A stretch of DNA of 64,000 bases from Micromonospora_G sp044458865 (GCF_044458865.1 NZ_JBITIH010000003.1:186001-250000); one strand, 5' to 3'. Positions 35,065 through 44,164 are shown, counted from the first letter of the stretch. The notes: a model not told the origin generated them from the letters alone. Program-made: numbers and translations.

Positions 35065-35122
35065 GTCCCGTCTCCTCCGATCAGAGCAACGGGCAGTGGT
35101 ACGACGAGCCGTCAGGACCGTA

Positions 35123-35157
35123 CGGGCCCGTACCGGGTGTGGACCGGTACGGGCCCG
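35123..35157 (-). terminator. Terminator after the LPMO gene
   Basis: A 14-bp stem (CGGGCCCGTACCGG and its complement) with a 7-base loop lies 17 bases past the stop codon of the oxygenase gene. Confidence 0.75.
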
Positions 35158-35174
35158 CCGGTTGGGCGTCGGTG

Positions 35175-35921
35175 TCAGAGCCGCAGCCAGAGGGCCGGTA
35201 CGTTCGGCGGCTCCCAGCCGGCGATGGCCGTGTGCGCCTGGCGGCAGCGGTAGCTGGCACCGCCGTAGGTGACGGTGCTGCCGACCGCGTACGTGGTGCC
35301 GGCGGCCCAGGTGCCCCCAGCCGGCGGCGGGGTGGTCGGGTTCGGCGGCGGCGGAGTGGGGGTACGGGTCGGCGTCGGGGTGGGGCTGGGCGGCGGGTTG
35401 CCGCCACCGCCACCGATCTGGAGATCGACGCAGGAGTAGAAGGCGTTCGCGGTGTCGGCGATGTTCCAGATGGCGAGGAGCTTCTGCCGACCCGAGAAAC
35501 CGCCGAGGTTGACCTGGTGGGAGACGGTGGCTCCGGGCTGGCGGCCGTTGTCGTTGAAGAGCGCGACCCGCTGGTTGCCGATGTAGTACTCCCAGGTGCT
35601 GGTTGCGTGCCGGGCGGTGAGCACCCAGTTGAACGTGAGCGAGCTGCCGACCGAGGTGGCCGGCCAGTTACGGCTCTCGTCGCTCAGTACGGCGAAGTGG
35701 GCGATGTTGGCGTGGCAGTTGCGCAGCCCCTTCGGACCCTCGACGCTCTGCGGCTCCCACTGGATCTGTCCACAGTTGGCAACCCGCCCGGTGTAGCAGT
35801 TGGCCTGCCGGCTCGGCGGGGAGGAGATGTAGCCGTGCGCCTGCGCCGGGGTGGCGACGACCAGGGTGGATGCGATGACGGCGGCGGCCGACATCAGGGA
35901 GAGTAGGGCGGATCTTCGCAT
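35175..35921 (-). CDS. AA10 lytic polysaccharide monooxygenase with chitin-binding module
   Basis: A secreted copper enzyme that oxidatively cleaves chitin or cellulose. A signal peptide ends at AQA, leaving His29 as the mature N-terminus (HGYISSPPSRQANC). The second copper-brace His is probably that in TARHATSTWEYYIG. After a Pro/Thr linker comes a CBM5/12 module (YAVGSTVTYGGASYRCRQAH ... GWEPPNVPALW), which favours chitin. The ATG was chosen because AGGAG lies 7 bases upstream; a GTG five codons earlier is possible. Confidence 0.92.
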   Translation of the reverse strand: MRRSALLSLMSAAAVIASTLVVATPAQAHGYISSPPSRQANCYTGRVANCGQIQWEPQSVEGPKGLRNCHANIAHFAVLSDESRNWPATSVGSSLTFNWVLTARHATSTWEYYIGNQRVALFNDNGRQPGATVSHQVNLGGFSGRQKLLAIWNIADTANAFYSCVDLQIGGGGGNPPPSPTPTPTRTPTPPPPNPTTPPPAGGTWAAGTTYAVGSTVTYGGASYRCRQAHTAIAGWEPPNVPALWLRL

Positions 35922-36036
35922 CGGAGGACTCCTCACTCGACACTGCAGGGCGCCCTTAACAATTTATGTTAAACACTGTTAACAGTAAAGACCTGGAAAT
36001 AAGTTTGTCGATGTATTTATATCCCTACGCACGGCA

Positions 36037-36080
36037 GCGGCCCGGCATCCTCCCCGAAACAGGGGCGGACACCGGGCCGC
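36037..36080 (-). terminator. Terminator after uppP
   Basis: A 9-bp outer stem (GCGGCCCGG and its complement) encloses a second small stem (CCCC-GAAAC-AGGGG). It lies 18 bases past the uppP stop. Confidence 0.65.
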
Positions 36081-36097
36081 GTGGCACCGATCGGCGA

Positions 36098-36934
36098 CTA
36101 GGTCGCGGAGATGGTCCCGGTGCCGACCAGGACCAGCACGACCGTACCGAGGATGAGCCGGTAGACGATGAACATCGTGTACGTGTGCCGGGCGATGAAC
36201 TTCAACAGCCAGGCCACCGCCAGGTAGCCGACGATGCCACTGACCAGGGTCGCGGTGATGGTCGCCGGCCAGCCGACGCCGGTGCTGATGTTGTCGTACT
36301 CGTCGACGACCTGGAGCGCGCCCGCCGCCATCAGCGCCGGGATGGAGAGGAAGAACGACAGTCGGGTCACCGTCACCCGGTCCAGGTCACGCAGCAGCCC
36401 GGCGGACATGGTCGCGCCCGACCGGGAGATGCCGGGAATCAGCGCCAGGGACTGAACAGTGCCGATGATCAGGGTGTCCTTCCAGGTCACGTCCTTCTCG
36501 TGGCGAACCTGGGTGGCCGCCCGGTCGGCGAACCACATCACGCCCGACCAGAAGATCAACGCACAGCCGACGAACCAGAGGCTGCGCAGCGTGGTCTCGA
36601 TCTGGTCCTTGAAGAGCAACCCGATCACACCGATCGGAATCGAGCCGAGGATCACCGCCCACCCGAACCGGTAATCCGGGTCCACCCGGGCGGCCGGAGT
36701 GAACACGCCCCGCAACCAGGCCGCGATGATCCGGAACAGGTCCTTACGCAGGTAGAGCAGCGTCGCGAAGACCGCGCCGACCTGGATGATCGCGGTGAAC
36801 GCGGTGATGTCGGGGTCGTCGATGGAGTAGCCGAGCAACTTCTCCAGGATGGTGAGGTGACCGGTGCTGGATACCGGCAGGAACTCGGTGAGCCCCTCCA
36901 CCGCGCCCAGCAGCACCGCTTCCAGGATGTTCAC
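36098..36934 (-). CDS. uppP: Undecaprenyl-diphosphatase
   Basis: UppP recycles the lipid carrier for peptidoglycan by removing a phosphate from undecaprenyl diphosphate; extra copies give bacitracin tolerance. The 278-residue product has the two signatures GAVEGLTEFLPVSSTGHL and LALIPGISRSGATMSAGLL and about eight membrane segments. The GTG start (MNILEAVLLG) has GAGAGG upstream; the open frame continues to 37081 but is non-family sequence. Confidence 0.96.
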   Translation of the reverse strand: MNILEAVLLGAVEGLTEFLPVSSTGHLTILEKLLGYSIDDPDITAFTAIIQVGAVFATLLYLRKDLFRIIAAWLRGVFTPAARVDPDYRFGWAVILGSIPIGVIGLLFKDQIETTLRSLWFVGCALIFWSGVMWFADRAATQVRHEKDVTWKDTLIIGTVQSLALIPGISRSGATMSAGLLRDLDRVTVTRLSFFLSIPALMAAGALQVVDEYDNISTGVGWPATITATLVSGIVGYLAVAWLLKFIARHTYTMFIVYRLILGTVVLVLVGTGTISAT

Positions 36935-37156
36935 ATGCGCCTCTCGGATCCGGGACGGGGGCGCCGGAGAACGACCATGTGCCAGATTGATCGTTCCGCG
37001 ACGGTCGTTGACGCTAACGCAGGCACGACCGTAGGAGTCTGCGAGGGGCGGGCGCGACCGACGACCGACGGTCACGGCCACGAACCTCAGTCAGGACAAG
37101 GCTTCCCGACGACGCCAGCCTGAGTACACGCTCAGTAGTTGGAAAGTGGCGGAGAC

Positions 37157-38680
37157 TCAGTAGCTCGGGCGTTGCAGCAGACTCAGGAACTCGACCAGCA
37201 ACCGCTCACGCAGCCGTACCGGGGCGGCGTCGAGCAGGGTGTTGATCATCGCGGTCCGTTCCGGCAACGGTGCCGAGGACCCGCTGCCGTCCTCCGCCGC
37301 CACCGGGTCACCCCCGGCACCAGCGGCGCCGCCGACCCCCAACCCGGCGGCCATCCCGGCGACCAACTCCGGGGTCAACTGCTCCGGCGTCAACGCACCC
37401 GCCAGCGCCAGCAACTCCGCCGGCAACCGGACCGGGCCCGCCGCCCGCGCCGCGGCCACCGCCGCACGCAGATCCGCCCCGAAATCCGCCACCCGTGGCG
37501 CGACCGCCGCCGTCACCGTCAGGTGCACACTCGACGGAAGGTTCCCGTACGCCATCTGGGGTTGGGTGTGCCAACCACGGACGGTGAGTTCGTCGACCAG
37601 GACGAACAGGTCGAGCGCCGGATCCGCACTGCGGAAACAGACCACGGTCGCCTCGGGCTCGGCCAGCAGGCGCAACCCGTCGATGCCGGCCACCTCCTCG
37701 GCCAGCCCCCGGACCGCCGCCAACGTGGTCCGGGCCAACTCCAGATAACCCGTGTCCCCAATGTGCCGCAGGGTGGCGAAGGCCGCGGCGATCGGCCCAC
37801 CCGAACGGGTCGAGGAGATCACCGGATTGACCATCGTGTAGCCCGGCCACTCGGCAGAGGCGAAATACTGCTCCCGCCGCAACCCGGCGTCACGATGCAG
37901 CAGGACCGAGACACCCTTCGGCGTGTAGGCGTACTTGTGCAGATCCACCGAAATCGAGGTGACCCCCGGAACCGAGAAGTCGAACGGCGGCACCGCGACC
38001 CCGAGCCGGCGCAGGTACGGCAGCGTCCAACCACCGAAACAGGCGTCCACGTGGCAGCGCACCCCGGCCGCCGCGGCAACCTCCGCGATCGCGGCCACCG
38101 GATCGACCACCCCGTGCGCGTACGACGGCGCGGAACACGCCACCAGCACCGTCGACGGGCCGATCGCGGCGGCGATGTCGGCCGGATCCGGACGCAACGT
38201 CTCCGGCGACACCGGCACCAGGTCGAGCACCACACCGAGGTAATGCGCCGCCTTCGCGAACGCCGCGTGCGCTGTCGCCGGCACGACCAGCCTCGGCGCC
38301 TCGACGTCGGCACACGCGTCCCGGGCCGTCTTCACCGCCAGCATCAGCGACTCGGTGCCACCACCGGTGACGCTCCCGACCACCTCCGGCGCGCTGCTGC
38401 CCGGACCACCGCCGAGCACCGACGCGGCCGCGCCGACGAGCGCGTTCTCCATCGCCAGCAGGGACGGGAAGGCGGTCGGGTCGAGCCCGTTCACCTGGGC
38501 CGACAACGCGTACGCCGAGTGGGCCAACTCGTCCAGGCCGGGCACGGCCGGGTCGTAGACGTACGCGAACAACTGCCCGCCGTGCGTCGGCCGATCAGCG
38601 GCCCGCAGTCGCCTTACCTCCGCCAGCACCTGCGCCGCAGGTACCCCACTCGCCGGCAACCCCTCCACCATGCCGGTCAC
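37157..38680 (-). CDS. PLP-dependent group II decarboxylase-like / S1P-lyase-like enzyme
   Basis: A 507-residue fold-type I PLP enzyme. Cofactor contacts are visible: GSVTGGGTESLMLAVKTARD (phosphate), HVDACFGGW (Asp to the ring nitrogen) and SVDLHKYAYTPKG (Schiff-base Lys). The overall pattern resembles sphingosine-1-phosphate lyase and group II decarboxylases; substrate unknown. The last ~90 residues include a Gly/Ala-rich, probably flexible segment. GTG and an ATG three codons later are both possible starts; no strong ribosome site. Confidence 0.85.
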   Translation of the reverse strand: MTGMVEGLPASGVPAAQVLAEVRRLRAADRPTHGGQLFAYVYDPAVPGLDELAHSAYALSAQVNGLDPTAFPSLLAMENALVGAAASVLGGGPGSSAPEVVGSVTGGGTESLMLAVKTARDACADVEAPRLVVPATAHAAFAKAAHYLGVVLDLVPVSPETLRPDPADIAAAIGPSTVLVACSAPSYAHGVVDPVAAIAEVAAAAGVRCHVDACFGGWTLPYLRRLGVAVPPFDFSVPGVTSISVDLHKYAYTPKGVSVLLHRDAGLRREQYFASAEWPGYTMVNPVISSTRSGGPIAAAFATLRHIGDTGYLELARTTLAAVRGLAEEVAGIDGLRLLAEPEATVVCFRSADPALDLFVLVDELTVRGWHTQPQMAYGNLPSSVHLTVTAAVAPRVADFGADLRAAVAAARAAGPVRLPAELLALAGALTPEQLTPELVAGMAAGLGVGGAAGAGGDPVAAEDGSGSSAPLPERTAMINTLLDAAPVRLRERLLVEFLSLLQRPSY

Positions 38681-38690
38681 CGTAACAGTG

Positions 38691-38743
38691 GAAGGAAGGG
38701 CCCCTTGTTATCGATTTCTGTATAGGAAGGGGCCCTTCCTAAC
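38691..38743. repeat. Palindromic element copy 3 (AAGGGGCCC family)
   Basis: Arms GAAGGAAGGGCCCCTT and GGAAGGGGCCCTTCC flank GTTATCGATTTCTGTATA. It fills almost the whole 65-base gap between the end of the symporter gene and the start of the decarboxylase gene, ending 2 bases from the symporter stop codon. Confidence 0.9.
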
Positions 38744-38745
38744 TT

Positions 38746-40122
38746 TCAGGGGCGGGCGGGAGCGAGGCCGGCGGGAGTGAGGTCGGCGGGGGTGAGGTGG
38801 TAGCGGCGCAGGAACAACAGCGGCAGACCGACCAGCACGGCCGGCAGCACGGTGAAGCCGAGCAGCACGCCCAGGCGGGCGTTCGCCGACTGCCCCGCCG
38901 CCAGCCCGGTATCCGACGAGACGTAACCGAAAAGCTGCAACACCAGCCCGTAGATCCCCGGTCCGAAAGCCAACCCGAAGGTCTCCCCCGCCGTCCACAC
39001 TCCAGTGAACACCCCCGCCTGCCGGCGCCCGGTACGCGCGGTGTCGTACGCGATGCAGTCCGGCAACATGGCCAGCGCGAACACCTGCAGGCCGGCGTAC
39101 CCACAGCCGATGACGACAATCAACAGGTAGGGCAGTACGTACGGCAGCAGCGGCGAGGCGACCAGCGCGAACGCTCCCGCCGCGAAGATCAGCGACGCCC
39201 AGACAAAGGCCCGCAGTTTGCCCACCCGGGCACCGACCCGGGACCAGACCGGCATCACCAGCAACGCCGGGCCGACAAACGCCGCGAACGCCCACGTGGT
39301 GCCGCTCTCCGCGTCGTCCAGAACCTGCACGACGAAGTAGTTGACCCCGGCGAGCACCGTGGCGATCCCGGCCGACTGGACCACGAAACAGGCCAGCAGC
39401 AACCGGAAGGGCTGGTTTCCGGCCACCACCGCGAGTTGGGCGCGCAGCGTCGGCTCGCTCTCCCCGACCGCACCCACCGGGACGGCACGGGTGCCGACAA
39501 AGGCACCGACCGCACCCGCGAGGATCAACGCCCCGACGAACAACCCCATCCAGCGGTGACCCGACAGCCCTGAACCGCCCGCCGCCACCACGATCGGCGC
39601 CACCGCCCCGGAGACCAGGATGGCGACCGCCAGCACCGCGATCCGCCAGGTCATCAGACGCGTGCGCTCCTGGTAGTCGGTGGTCAGCTCGGCGGGCATC
39701 GCCACGTACGGCACCTGGAAGAAGGCAAACGCCGTGGCGGTGGCAAGGAAGGCGAACGCGACGTACCAGCCGGCGTCCGTACCGGTGCCGACCGGGCCCG
39801 CGAACATCGCCGCGAAGAGCACCGCCAACGCCACCCCGCCGAGCAACAGGTACGGGCGACGCGGCCCCCACCGGGAGCGGGTCCGGTCGGAAATGCGGCC
39901 GACCACCGGGTTCACCAGCACGTCCCACGCCTTCGGCAGCAGCACCAGCAGCGCCGCGACGCCGGCCGCGATACCCAACGTGTCGGTCAGGTACGGCAGC
40001 AGCACCAGTCCGGGTACGGTGCCGAACGCCCCGGTGGCGAGCGAACCGAGCGAGTAACCGGCCCGGACCCGTCGGGGCAGGGTGTGGCCGGCGGCCTGGC
40101 TCTGCGGGTACGGCGCAGTCAT
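38746..40122 (-). CDS. MFS / GPH-type sugar:cation symporter
   Basis: A 458-residue twelve-helix transporter of the glycoside-pentoside-hexuronide type. Typical features are the early LLPKAWDVLVNPVVGRISDR (conserved Asp for cation coupling) followed by RTRSRWGPRRPYLLLG, and AMLPDCIAYDTARTGRRQAG in the second half. The sugar is not predictable. The ATG has a weak ribosome site; sequence upstream reads as non-family. The adjacent decarboxylase gene downstream is separated only by the palindromic element. Confidence 0.87.
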   Translation of the reverse strand: MTAPYPQSQAAGHTLPRRVRAGYSLGSLATGAFGTVPGLVLLPYLTDTLGIAAGVAALLVLLPKAWDVLVNPVVGRISDRTRSRWGPRRPYLLLGGVALAVLFAAMFAGPVGTGTDAGWYVAFAFLATATAFAFFQVPYVAMPAELTTDYQERTRLMTWRIAVLAVAILVSGAVAPIVVAAGGSGLSGHRWMGLFVGALILAGAVGAFVGTRAVPVGAVGESEPTLRAQLAVVAGNQPFRLLLACFVVQSAGIATVLAGVNYFVVQVLDDAESGTTWAFAAFVGPALLVMPVWSRVGARVGKLRAFVWASLIFAAGAFALVASPLLPYVLPYLLIVVIGCGYAGLQVFALAMLPDCIAYDTARTGRRQAGVFTGVWTAGETFGLAFGPGIYGLVLQLFGYVSSDTGLAAGQSANARLGVLLGFTVLPAVLVGLPLLFLRRYHLTPADLTPAGLAPARP

Positions 40123-40265
40123 GGGGGCGAATGCTAGCGGCGGGACACGGGTCGCCGTACCCCCCGAAGATCCGACGCGGGACGCCCGTCGGCTGAGCCT
40201 CCGGTCAGTCCGGCGACGACGCCTCCGGTCAACGTTTCCGGTCAGTCCGGCGACGACGCTCCCGG

Positions 40266-40574
40266 TCAGTCCGGCGGCGACCAGGCGGCGGTCCGCAGGT
40301 CCACCCGCTCGCCCCGCATCGGCGTGCCCTCGGCCACCAACCGGGCCCGTGCCCGGGTCTCGTGCCCCGGCGGCAACCGCCCGGCCGAGTTGACCACCCG
40401 GTACCAGGGCACCCCGCCACCGTGCCGCTTCATGATCGAGCCGACCTGGCGGGCCGAGTTGCGCCCGGAGCGCTCGGCCAACGCGTCCGCGATCGCTCCG
40501 TACGACATCGCCCGTCCCGGCGGAATCCGCTCGACCAGGGCGAGCACCTCTTCGACGTACTCTTCGGGCGTCAC
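40266..40574 (-). CDS. Alkyltransferase-like protein (ATL, MGMT family)
   Basis: ATL proteins bind O6-alkylguanine and hand it to nucleotide excision repair. The 102-residue product has the MGMT DNA-binding part (IPPGRAMSYGAIADAL, RQVGSIMKRH), but the active PCHRV motif reads PWYRV: Trp replaces Cys, diagnostic of ATL. No transferase activity is expected. The GTG start faces proB across about 60 bases. Confidence 0.93.
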   Translation of the reverse strand: MTPEEYVEEVLALVERIPPGRAMSYGAIADALAERSGRNSARQVGSIMKRHGGGVPWYRVVNSAGRLPPGHETRARARLVAEGTPMRGERVDLRTAAWSPPD

Positions 40575-40635
40575 AAACCGCCAGCATATGGGAGCCGAAC
40601 GCCATCCGCCGACGGTCGCCGCGCAGAATGGGCGG

Positions 40636-41745
40636 GTGCGTGAAGCAGTCACATCAGCACGGCGGATCGTGGTCAAGGTCGGCTCGTCGTCGCTGACCAC
40701 CGCCAGCGGCGGCCTCGACACCGACCGGGTCGACGCCCTCACCGACGTACTCGCCGCCCTGGCGAACGACGGCCGGGAGATCGTGCTGGTCTCCTCCGGT
40801 GCGATCGCCGCCGGCCTCGCCCCGCTGGGACTGCCGCGCCGACCGCGTGACCTGGCCACCCAGCAGGCCGCCGCGAGCGTCGGACAGGGTCTGCTGATCG
40901 GCCAGTACGCCGCCAGCTTCGCCCGGCACCGGCGCACCGTCGGGCAGGTACTGCTCACCGTCGACGACGTGACCCGCCGGGTGCACTACCGCAACGCGTA
41001 CCGGACCCTGCGCAAGCTGCTCGACCTGCACGCCGTACCGATCGTGAACGAGAACGACACGGTCGCCACCGACGAGATCCGGTTCGGCGACAACGACCGG
41101 CTCGCTGCCCTCGTCGCCGCCCTGGTCCAGGCCGACCTGCTGGTGCTCCTCTCGGATGTCGACGCCCTCTACACCGGCGACCCGGCCCGACCGGAGAGCC
41201 GCCGGATCGAGGAGGTGCACAGCACCGACGAGCTGACCGAGGTGGCGATCGGCCGGGCCGGTCGTTCCGGTGTCGGCACCGGCGGCATGGTCACCAAGGT
41301 CGAGGCGGCCCGGATCGCCACCGGTTTCGGCATCCCGGTGGTGCTCACCGCCGCTCCGCTGGCCGCGCAGGCGCTCGCCGGCGAACCGGTCGGCACCCTG
41401 TTCCACCGGGCGGTACACCGCCCTACCGCCCGGCTGTTCTGGCTGGCCCACGCCACCTCGCCGCGCGGGCGGCTGCACCTGGACCCGGGCGCGGTCCAGG
41501 CGGTGGTGGGGCGACGCAAGTCGCTGCTGCCGGCGGGGATCACCGCCGTGGACGGCACCTTCACCGCCGGTGACCCGGTCGACCTGGTCGACACCATGGG
41601 CACCCCGGTCGCCCGTGGGCTGGTCAACTACGACGCGGTGGAGCTGCCCGGTCTGCTCGGGCGTTCGACCGTCGACCTCGCCGCCGCCCTGGGTCCCGCG
41701 TACGAACGTGAGGTCGTGCACCGCGACGATCTCGTCCTGCTGTGA
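40636..41745 (+). CDS. proB: Glutamate 5-kinase
   Basis: First enzyme of proline synthesis, phosphorylating glutamate. The 369-residue product shows an N-terminal kinase domain (RIVVKVGSSSLTTASGGLD; VSSGAIAAG; NENDTVATDEIRFGDND; GTGGMVTKVEAARIA) and a C-terminal PUA domain (about 280-365). Feedback inhibition by proline is usual for the family. The GTG start is preceded by a GGGCGG; proA follows after 81 bases. Confidence 0.96.
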   Translation: MREAVTSARRIVVKVGSSSLTTASGGLDTDRVDALTDVLAALANDGREIVLVSSGAIAAGLAPLGLPRRPRDLATQQAAASVGQGLLIGQYAASFARHRRTVGQVLLTVDDVTRRVHYRNAYRTLRKLLDLHAVPIVNENDTVATDEIRFGDNDRLAALVAALVQADLLVLLSDVDALYTGDPARPESRRIEEVHSTDELTEVAIGRAGRSGVGTGGMVTKVEAARIATGFGIPVVLTAAPLAAQALAGEPVGTLFHRAVHRPTARLFWLAHATSPRGRLHLDPGAVQAVVGRRKSLLPAGITAVDGTFTAGDPVDLVDTMGTPVARGLVNYDAVELPGLLGRSTVDLAAALGPAYEREVVHRDDLVLL

Positions 41746-41753
41746 GTTCTGCT

Positions 41754-41808
41754 GTTAGGAAGGGCCCCTTCCTCTACCAAAAACGATAGGAAGGGGCCCT
41801 TCCTTAAC
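41754..41808. repeat. Palindromic element copy 4 (AAGGGGCCC family)
   Basis: The most symmetrical copy: GTTAGGAAGGGCCCCTTCC, the spacer TCTACCAAAAACGATA and GGAAGGGGCCCTTCCTTAAC. It occupies most of the proB-proA gap and could fold into a stable stem in the transcript. Confidence 0.92.
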
Positions 41809-41826
41809 ACCTGTGAGGAGTTGGAG

Positions 41827-43071
41827 ATGAGCGTCACCGAGCAGGCGCGCCGGGCCCGTACGGCGGCCGGCGCGCTCGCCACCGCCACCCGTACGGTCAA
41901 GGACGCGGGGCTGCACGCGATGGCCGACGCGCTGGTCGCCCGTACGCCGGAGATCCTCAGCGCGAACGAGGCGGACCTGGCGGCGGGCCGCGCGGCCGGC
42001 CTCTCTCCGGCGATCCTGGACCGCCTGGCGCTCACCGCCGAGCGGGTCGGCGGGATCGCCGAGGCGCTGCGCCAGATGGCCGCGTTGGCCGACCCGGTCG
42101 GCGAGGTGGTCCGGGGCTCGACCCTGCCGAACGGTCTGGAGCTGCGCCAGATCCGGGTGCCGTTCGGGGTGGTCGGCATCATCTACGAGGCCCGGCCCAA
42201 CGTGACCGTCGACGCCGCCGGCATCTGTCTCAAGTCCGGCAACGCGGCGCTGCTGCGGGGCTCTTCCTCGGCGGCCCACTCGAACGCGGCGCTGGTCGGG
42301 GTGCTGCGTGACGCGGTCGCCGGAGTCGGCCTACCGGCCGACGCGATCCAGTTGCTCGACGCTTCCTCGCGGGACTCGGTGAAGGAGCTGATGCGGGCTC
42401 GGGGACTGGTCGACGTGCTGATCCCGCGCGGTGGCGCGTCGCTGATCCGGACCGTGGTCGAGGAGTCGACCGTGCCGGTGATCGAGACCGGGGTCGGAAA
42501 CTGCCATGTCTACGTCGACGCCTCGGCGGACGTGACGAAGGCGATCGACATCGTGCTCAACTCCAAGACCCAACGCCTTTCGACCTGCAACACGGCCGAG
42601 TCGCTGCTGGTCCACGCGGCGGTCGCGGACGTGTTCCTGCCGCCCATGCTCGCCGCCTTCGCCGCCGCCGGGGTCACCGTGCACGGCGACGACCGGGTCC
42701 GCGCGTACTCGGCCGCCGTCGTCCCGGCGACCGAGGAGGACTACGGCACGGAGTATCTGGCGGCGGAGATCTCCGCCGCCGTCGTCGACTCGCTCGACGT
42801 CGCGGTCGCGCACATTCAGCGGTACGGCACCCAGCACACCGAGGCGATCGTGACCGACTCGGCGAGTGCGGCACGGGAGTTCGTCGCCCGGGTCGACTCG
42901 GCGGCGGTGATGGTCAACGCGTCGACCCGGTTCACCGACGGTGGCGAGTTCGGTTTCGGGGCGGAGATCGGCATCTCCACCCAGAAGCTGCACGCCCGGG
43001 GCCCGATGGGTCTGCCGGAGTTGACCTCGACCAAGTACGTGGTCACCGGCGACGGCCACCTGCGCGGCTGA
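41827..43071 (+). CDS. proA: Gamma-glutamyl phosphate reductase
   Basis: Second enzyme of proline synthesis. The 414-residue product keeps the NADPH-binding region (GVVGIIYEARPNVTVDAAG; KSGNAALLRGSSSA), the catalytic Cys in TQRLSTCNTAESLLVH and the C-terminal FTDGGEFGFGAEIGISTQ. The ATG has AGGAG 6 bases upstream; a TTG two codons earlier is less likely. The palindromic element between proB and proA may affect its expression. Confidence 0.96.
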   Translation: MSVTEQARRARTAAGALATATRTVKDAGLHAMADALVARTPEILSANEADLAAGRAAGLSPAILDRLALTAERVGGIAEALRQMAALADPVGEVVRGSTLPNGLELRQIRVPFGVVGIIYEARPNVTVDAAGICLKSGNAALLRGSSSAAHSNAALVGVLRDAVAGVGLPADAIQLLDASSRDSVKELMRARGLVDVLIPRGGASLIRTVVEESTVPVIETGVGNCHVYVDASADVTKAIDIVLNSKTQRLSTCNTAESLLVHAAVADVFLPPMLAAFAAAGVTVHGDDRVRAYSAAVVPATEEDYGTEYLAAEISAAVVDSLDVAVAHIQRYGTQHTEAIVTDSASAAREFVARVDSAAVMVNASTRFTDGGEFGFGAEIGISTQKLHARGPMGLPELTSTKYVVTGDGHLRG

Positions 43072-43114
43072 CCGAGCCGGGCCGGCCCTGGCCACGCCAG
43101 CCGGGCCGGCTGGT

Positions 43115-44044
43115 TCACCGGCAGGCGCGGATCACCAGCAGCGCGGTGTGTACGTCGAAGGTGTCGCCGTCCTCGCTGGGCCAGCCACCGTCGCTGCGCT
43201 GGGTTTCGGCGAGCCGACGACGGGCGGCGAGCAGCAGCCAGTCGTCCGGGTTGACCCCGGCCCGGACCAGCGCCGAGGCCATCCAGGCCACGTCCGCAGG
43301 GGACATCTCGGCCAGCCGGTCGCCGAGCACGCCGTGGATTCGCGCCGACTCGTAGAACATCTCCTGGTGGTAGAGGACGGCGGCGGACATCCAGCCGGCG
43401 GCGAGGAACGAGGGCCAGGTGCCGTCGGGGCGGAGCCGGGCGGCGATCGCCTGCGCGGCGGCTCGTACGTGGGTGGCGTACGGGCGGGCGGCTTGCTGGT
43501 CGGGCTGGTCGAGCCGGGTGGCGGCGCGGGCGTCCAACTCGGCCACGGTGAGCCAGAATCCGGCGCTGGCGGTGAGGAAGAGTTCCGCCTCGGGGTCACC
43601 GGGCCTGGCCCAGTTCGGTGCCTCCCGGGCCAGTGCCTCGTCCTCCTCCCAGGTGCCGTCCGGTCGCTGCCCGGCGGCGAGCCAGTCCAGGGCGCGGCGG
43701 GCGGCTGGCCGGTCGAGGGCACCGAGGTCGTCGAGTTCGGCCAACCGGAAGCAGGTCGCGTCGATGGAGGCGACCCCGGTCCCCCAGACCGCCGGCCAAC
43801 CACCGTCCGGGGCACCGCCCATCTCGGCGTCGGTGAGGATCTCCTCCGGGGGTGCCGCACCGGTACGCAACCAGGAGAGGCGGGCGCGGTCGACCGCGTC
43901 GCCGTGTGCGACGACAAAACCGATCGCGCCATCCATGTCGACGGTAGGGGTGCGGTCGGTCTCCGCCATCGGGGAGCCGTCGAGGCCCATCAGCGGAGCG
44001 GATCCGTCCGTGTCCGTGAGGGGAGAACCGTTCATGTCCACCAC
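43115..44044 (-). CDS. Prenyltransferase/squalene-cyclase-fold protein
   Basis: A 309-residue protein with alpha-toroid repeats: GGWPAVWGTG, LAAGQRPDGTWEEDE, IAARLRPDGTWPSFLAAG and ETQRSDGGWPSEDGDTFDVH resemble QW motifs of squalene-hopene and class II diterpene cyclases. No DXDD catalytic motif is evident; EDGDTFD is not equivalent. It may be a non-catalytic or glycan/terpenoid-binding relative. The first ~36 residues are a degenerate repeat (DMNGSP, DTDGSAP, GLDGSP, DMDGA); translation might instead begin at the later MDGAIGFVVAHGD. Confidence 0.7.
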   Translation of the reverse strand: MVDMNGSPLTDTDGSAPLMGLDGSPMAETDRTPTVDMDGAIGFVVAHGDAVDRARLSWLRTGAAPPEEILTDAEMGGAPDGGWPAVWGTGVASIDATCFRLAELDDLGALDRPAARRALDWLAAGQRPDGTWEEDEALAREAPNWARPGDPEAELFLTASAGFWLTVAELDARAATRLDQPDQQAARPYATHVRAAAQAIAARLRPDGTWPSFLAAGWMSAAVLYHQEMFYESARIHGVLGDRLAEMSPADVAWMASALVRAGVNPDDWLLLAARRRLAETQRSDGGWPSEDGDTFDVHTALLVIRACR

Positions 44045-44164
44045 GGGACAGAAGGCTACCGGCGGGCAAACCCCCCTGCCTCGGTAAGTCAGCCGAGGTC
44101 AACTAGCCGGTCGGCAGCAGCATCCATCGCCGATGATCGATACGAATCGGGCACCGCGACAGGA

